Source: Bacilli bacterium
GTDB taxonomy: Bacteria; Bacillota_I; Bacilli_A; RFN20; CAG-826
DNA length: 46,251 nucleotides
Direction of reading: 5' to 3'
NCBI GenBank assembly: GCA_024695235.1
Contig: JAILIP010000007.1
Location: 1-46,251, forward strand
This document shows, in pieces, positions 45,660-46,251 of this stretch. Position 1 is the first letter of the stretch. Each line of letters starts with the position of its first letter. The notes under the pieces are model-generated. The model ran no database searches. It was not told the origin of the DNA and was given only the letters and a program-made list of their open reading frames with translations. Made by a program: the position numbers and the translations under genes.

Positions 45660-46250
45660 TTATACCTTTCTCATCATGGTTAAGAATCCAAGTAATATTT
45701 CAACTGGAGCACCAATGATGAAAATGTACCAAATATTTTGATCAATAAATTGACAGTAGAACGCAGCAAGTAATGACCATACAAAGACAGATGCAAGAAT
45801 TAACCATGCAATTCTATTACCTTTAAACCATCTTCTCATGATTGCTGCAATGGCAAATGAGGCAACAGCAGTGGCCCATATAAATACTTGCCACCATGGA
45901 GCAAATTTTTCTCTAAATAATGTCCACACGAAAGTAATTGTGGCGATTAAATAAATAATTGTAGCGACTAATGAAAGGACAATTATGTGATTGTACTTTT
46001 GAATTTTTTCTTTTCTATTATCTACGTTCACGTTGATGTCTGCATTCTCAGTAATGAGGTAGTCAACTGTGACTCCATAGAAGTCTGCGAGTTCTTTTAA
46101 AACATCAACGCTAGGGATTGCACGACCGAGTTCCCATTTAGACACAGTTTTATCTGAATAGGCTAATCTATCGGCTAATTCTTGTTGAGTTAAGCCAACT
46201 TTTTTACGTAATGCAGCAAGATTTTCTGCAACAATTTCACTTAAAGCTTT
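45660..46250 (-). CDS. XRE-family HTH protein with C-terminal membrane domain, 5' truncated by window
   Basis: Frame is open to the window edge: ALRKKVGLTQQELADRLAYSDKTVSKWELGRAIPSVDVLKELADFYGVTVDYLI followed by TM segments; the ORF-track start at 46145 is an internal GTG. Confidence 0.88.
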   Translation of the reverse strand, partial: KALSEIVAENLAALRKKVGLTQQELADRLAYSDKTVSKWELGRAIPSVDVLKELADFYGVTVDYLITENADINVNVDNRKEKIQKYNHIIVLSLVATIIYLIATITFVWTLFREKFAPWWQVFIWATAVASFAIAAIMRRWFKGNRIAWLILASVFVWSLLAAFYCQFIDQNIWYIFIIGAPVEILLGFLTMMRKV

Positions 46251-46251
46251 C

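Overview
AT-rich, gene-dense chromosomal window, probably from an uncultured low-GC Firmicutes/Bacilli-like (Erysipelotrichia/RF39-like) bacterium. It uses TGA as a stop: the tRNA-Trp anticodon is CCA, and genes end on TGA in tight ATGA overlaps. No prophage, IS element or CRISPR array was recognised. The housekeeping and metabolic backbone includes a split-TrkA/TrkH K+ system, YqeY, MscS, a CPA2 antiporter, thyA-folA, GltS-like and CDF transporters, an ABC transporter, CysE/PlsC/DAG-kinase, a GH36-galK operon, glutathione peroxidase and a HI0933-type flavoprotein. Several surface proteins and lipoproteins are interspersed. The most noteworthy points are: (1) a tryptophan synthase beta-like enzyme with an N-terminal helix-turn-helix domain and a palindrome over its putative -10; (2) a single ORF joining a RelB/DinJ antitoxin N-terminus to the catalytic C-terminus of a YafQ toxin, with a perfect palindromic operator over the promoter; (3) an unannotated 25-aa hydrophobic peptide with an antisense promoter and terminator, looking like a type I toxin-antitoxin locus; (4) a start-stop (ATG-TAG) leader with two Shine-Dalgarno (SD) sequences competing for one anti-SD, in front of a giant surface protein; (5) a galactoside operon with a perfect cre site and an unrecognised GT-B-like protein, plus a second perfect cre in front of glutathione peroxidase; (6) a recurring pattern of leaderless promoters. 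All assignments come from reading the sequence and family knowledge; no searches or folding programs were run.
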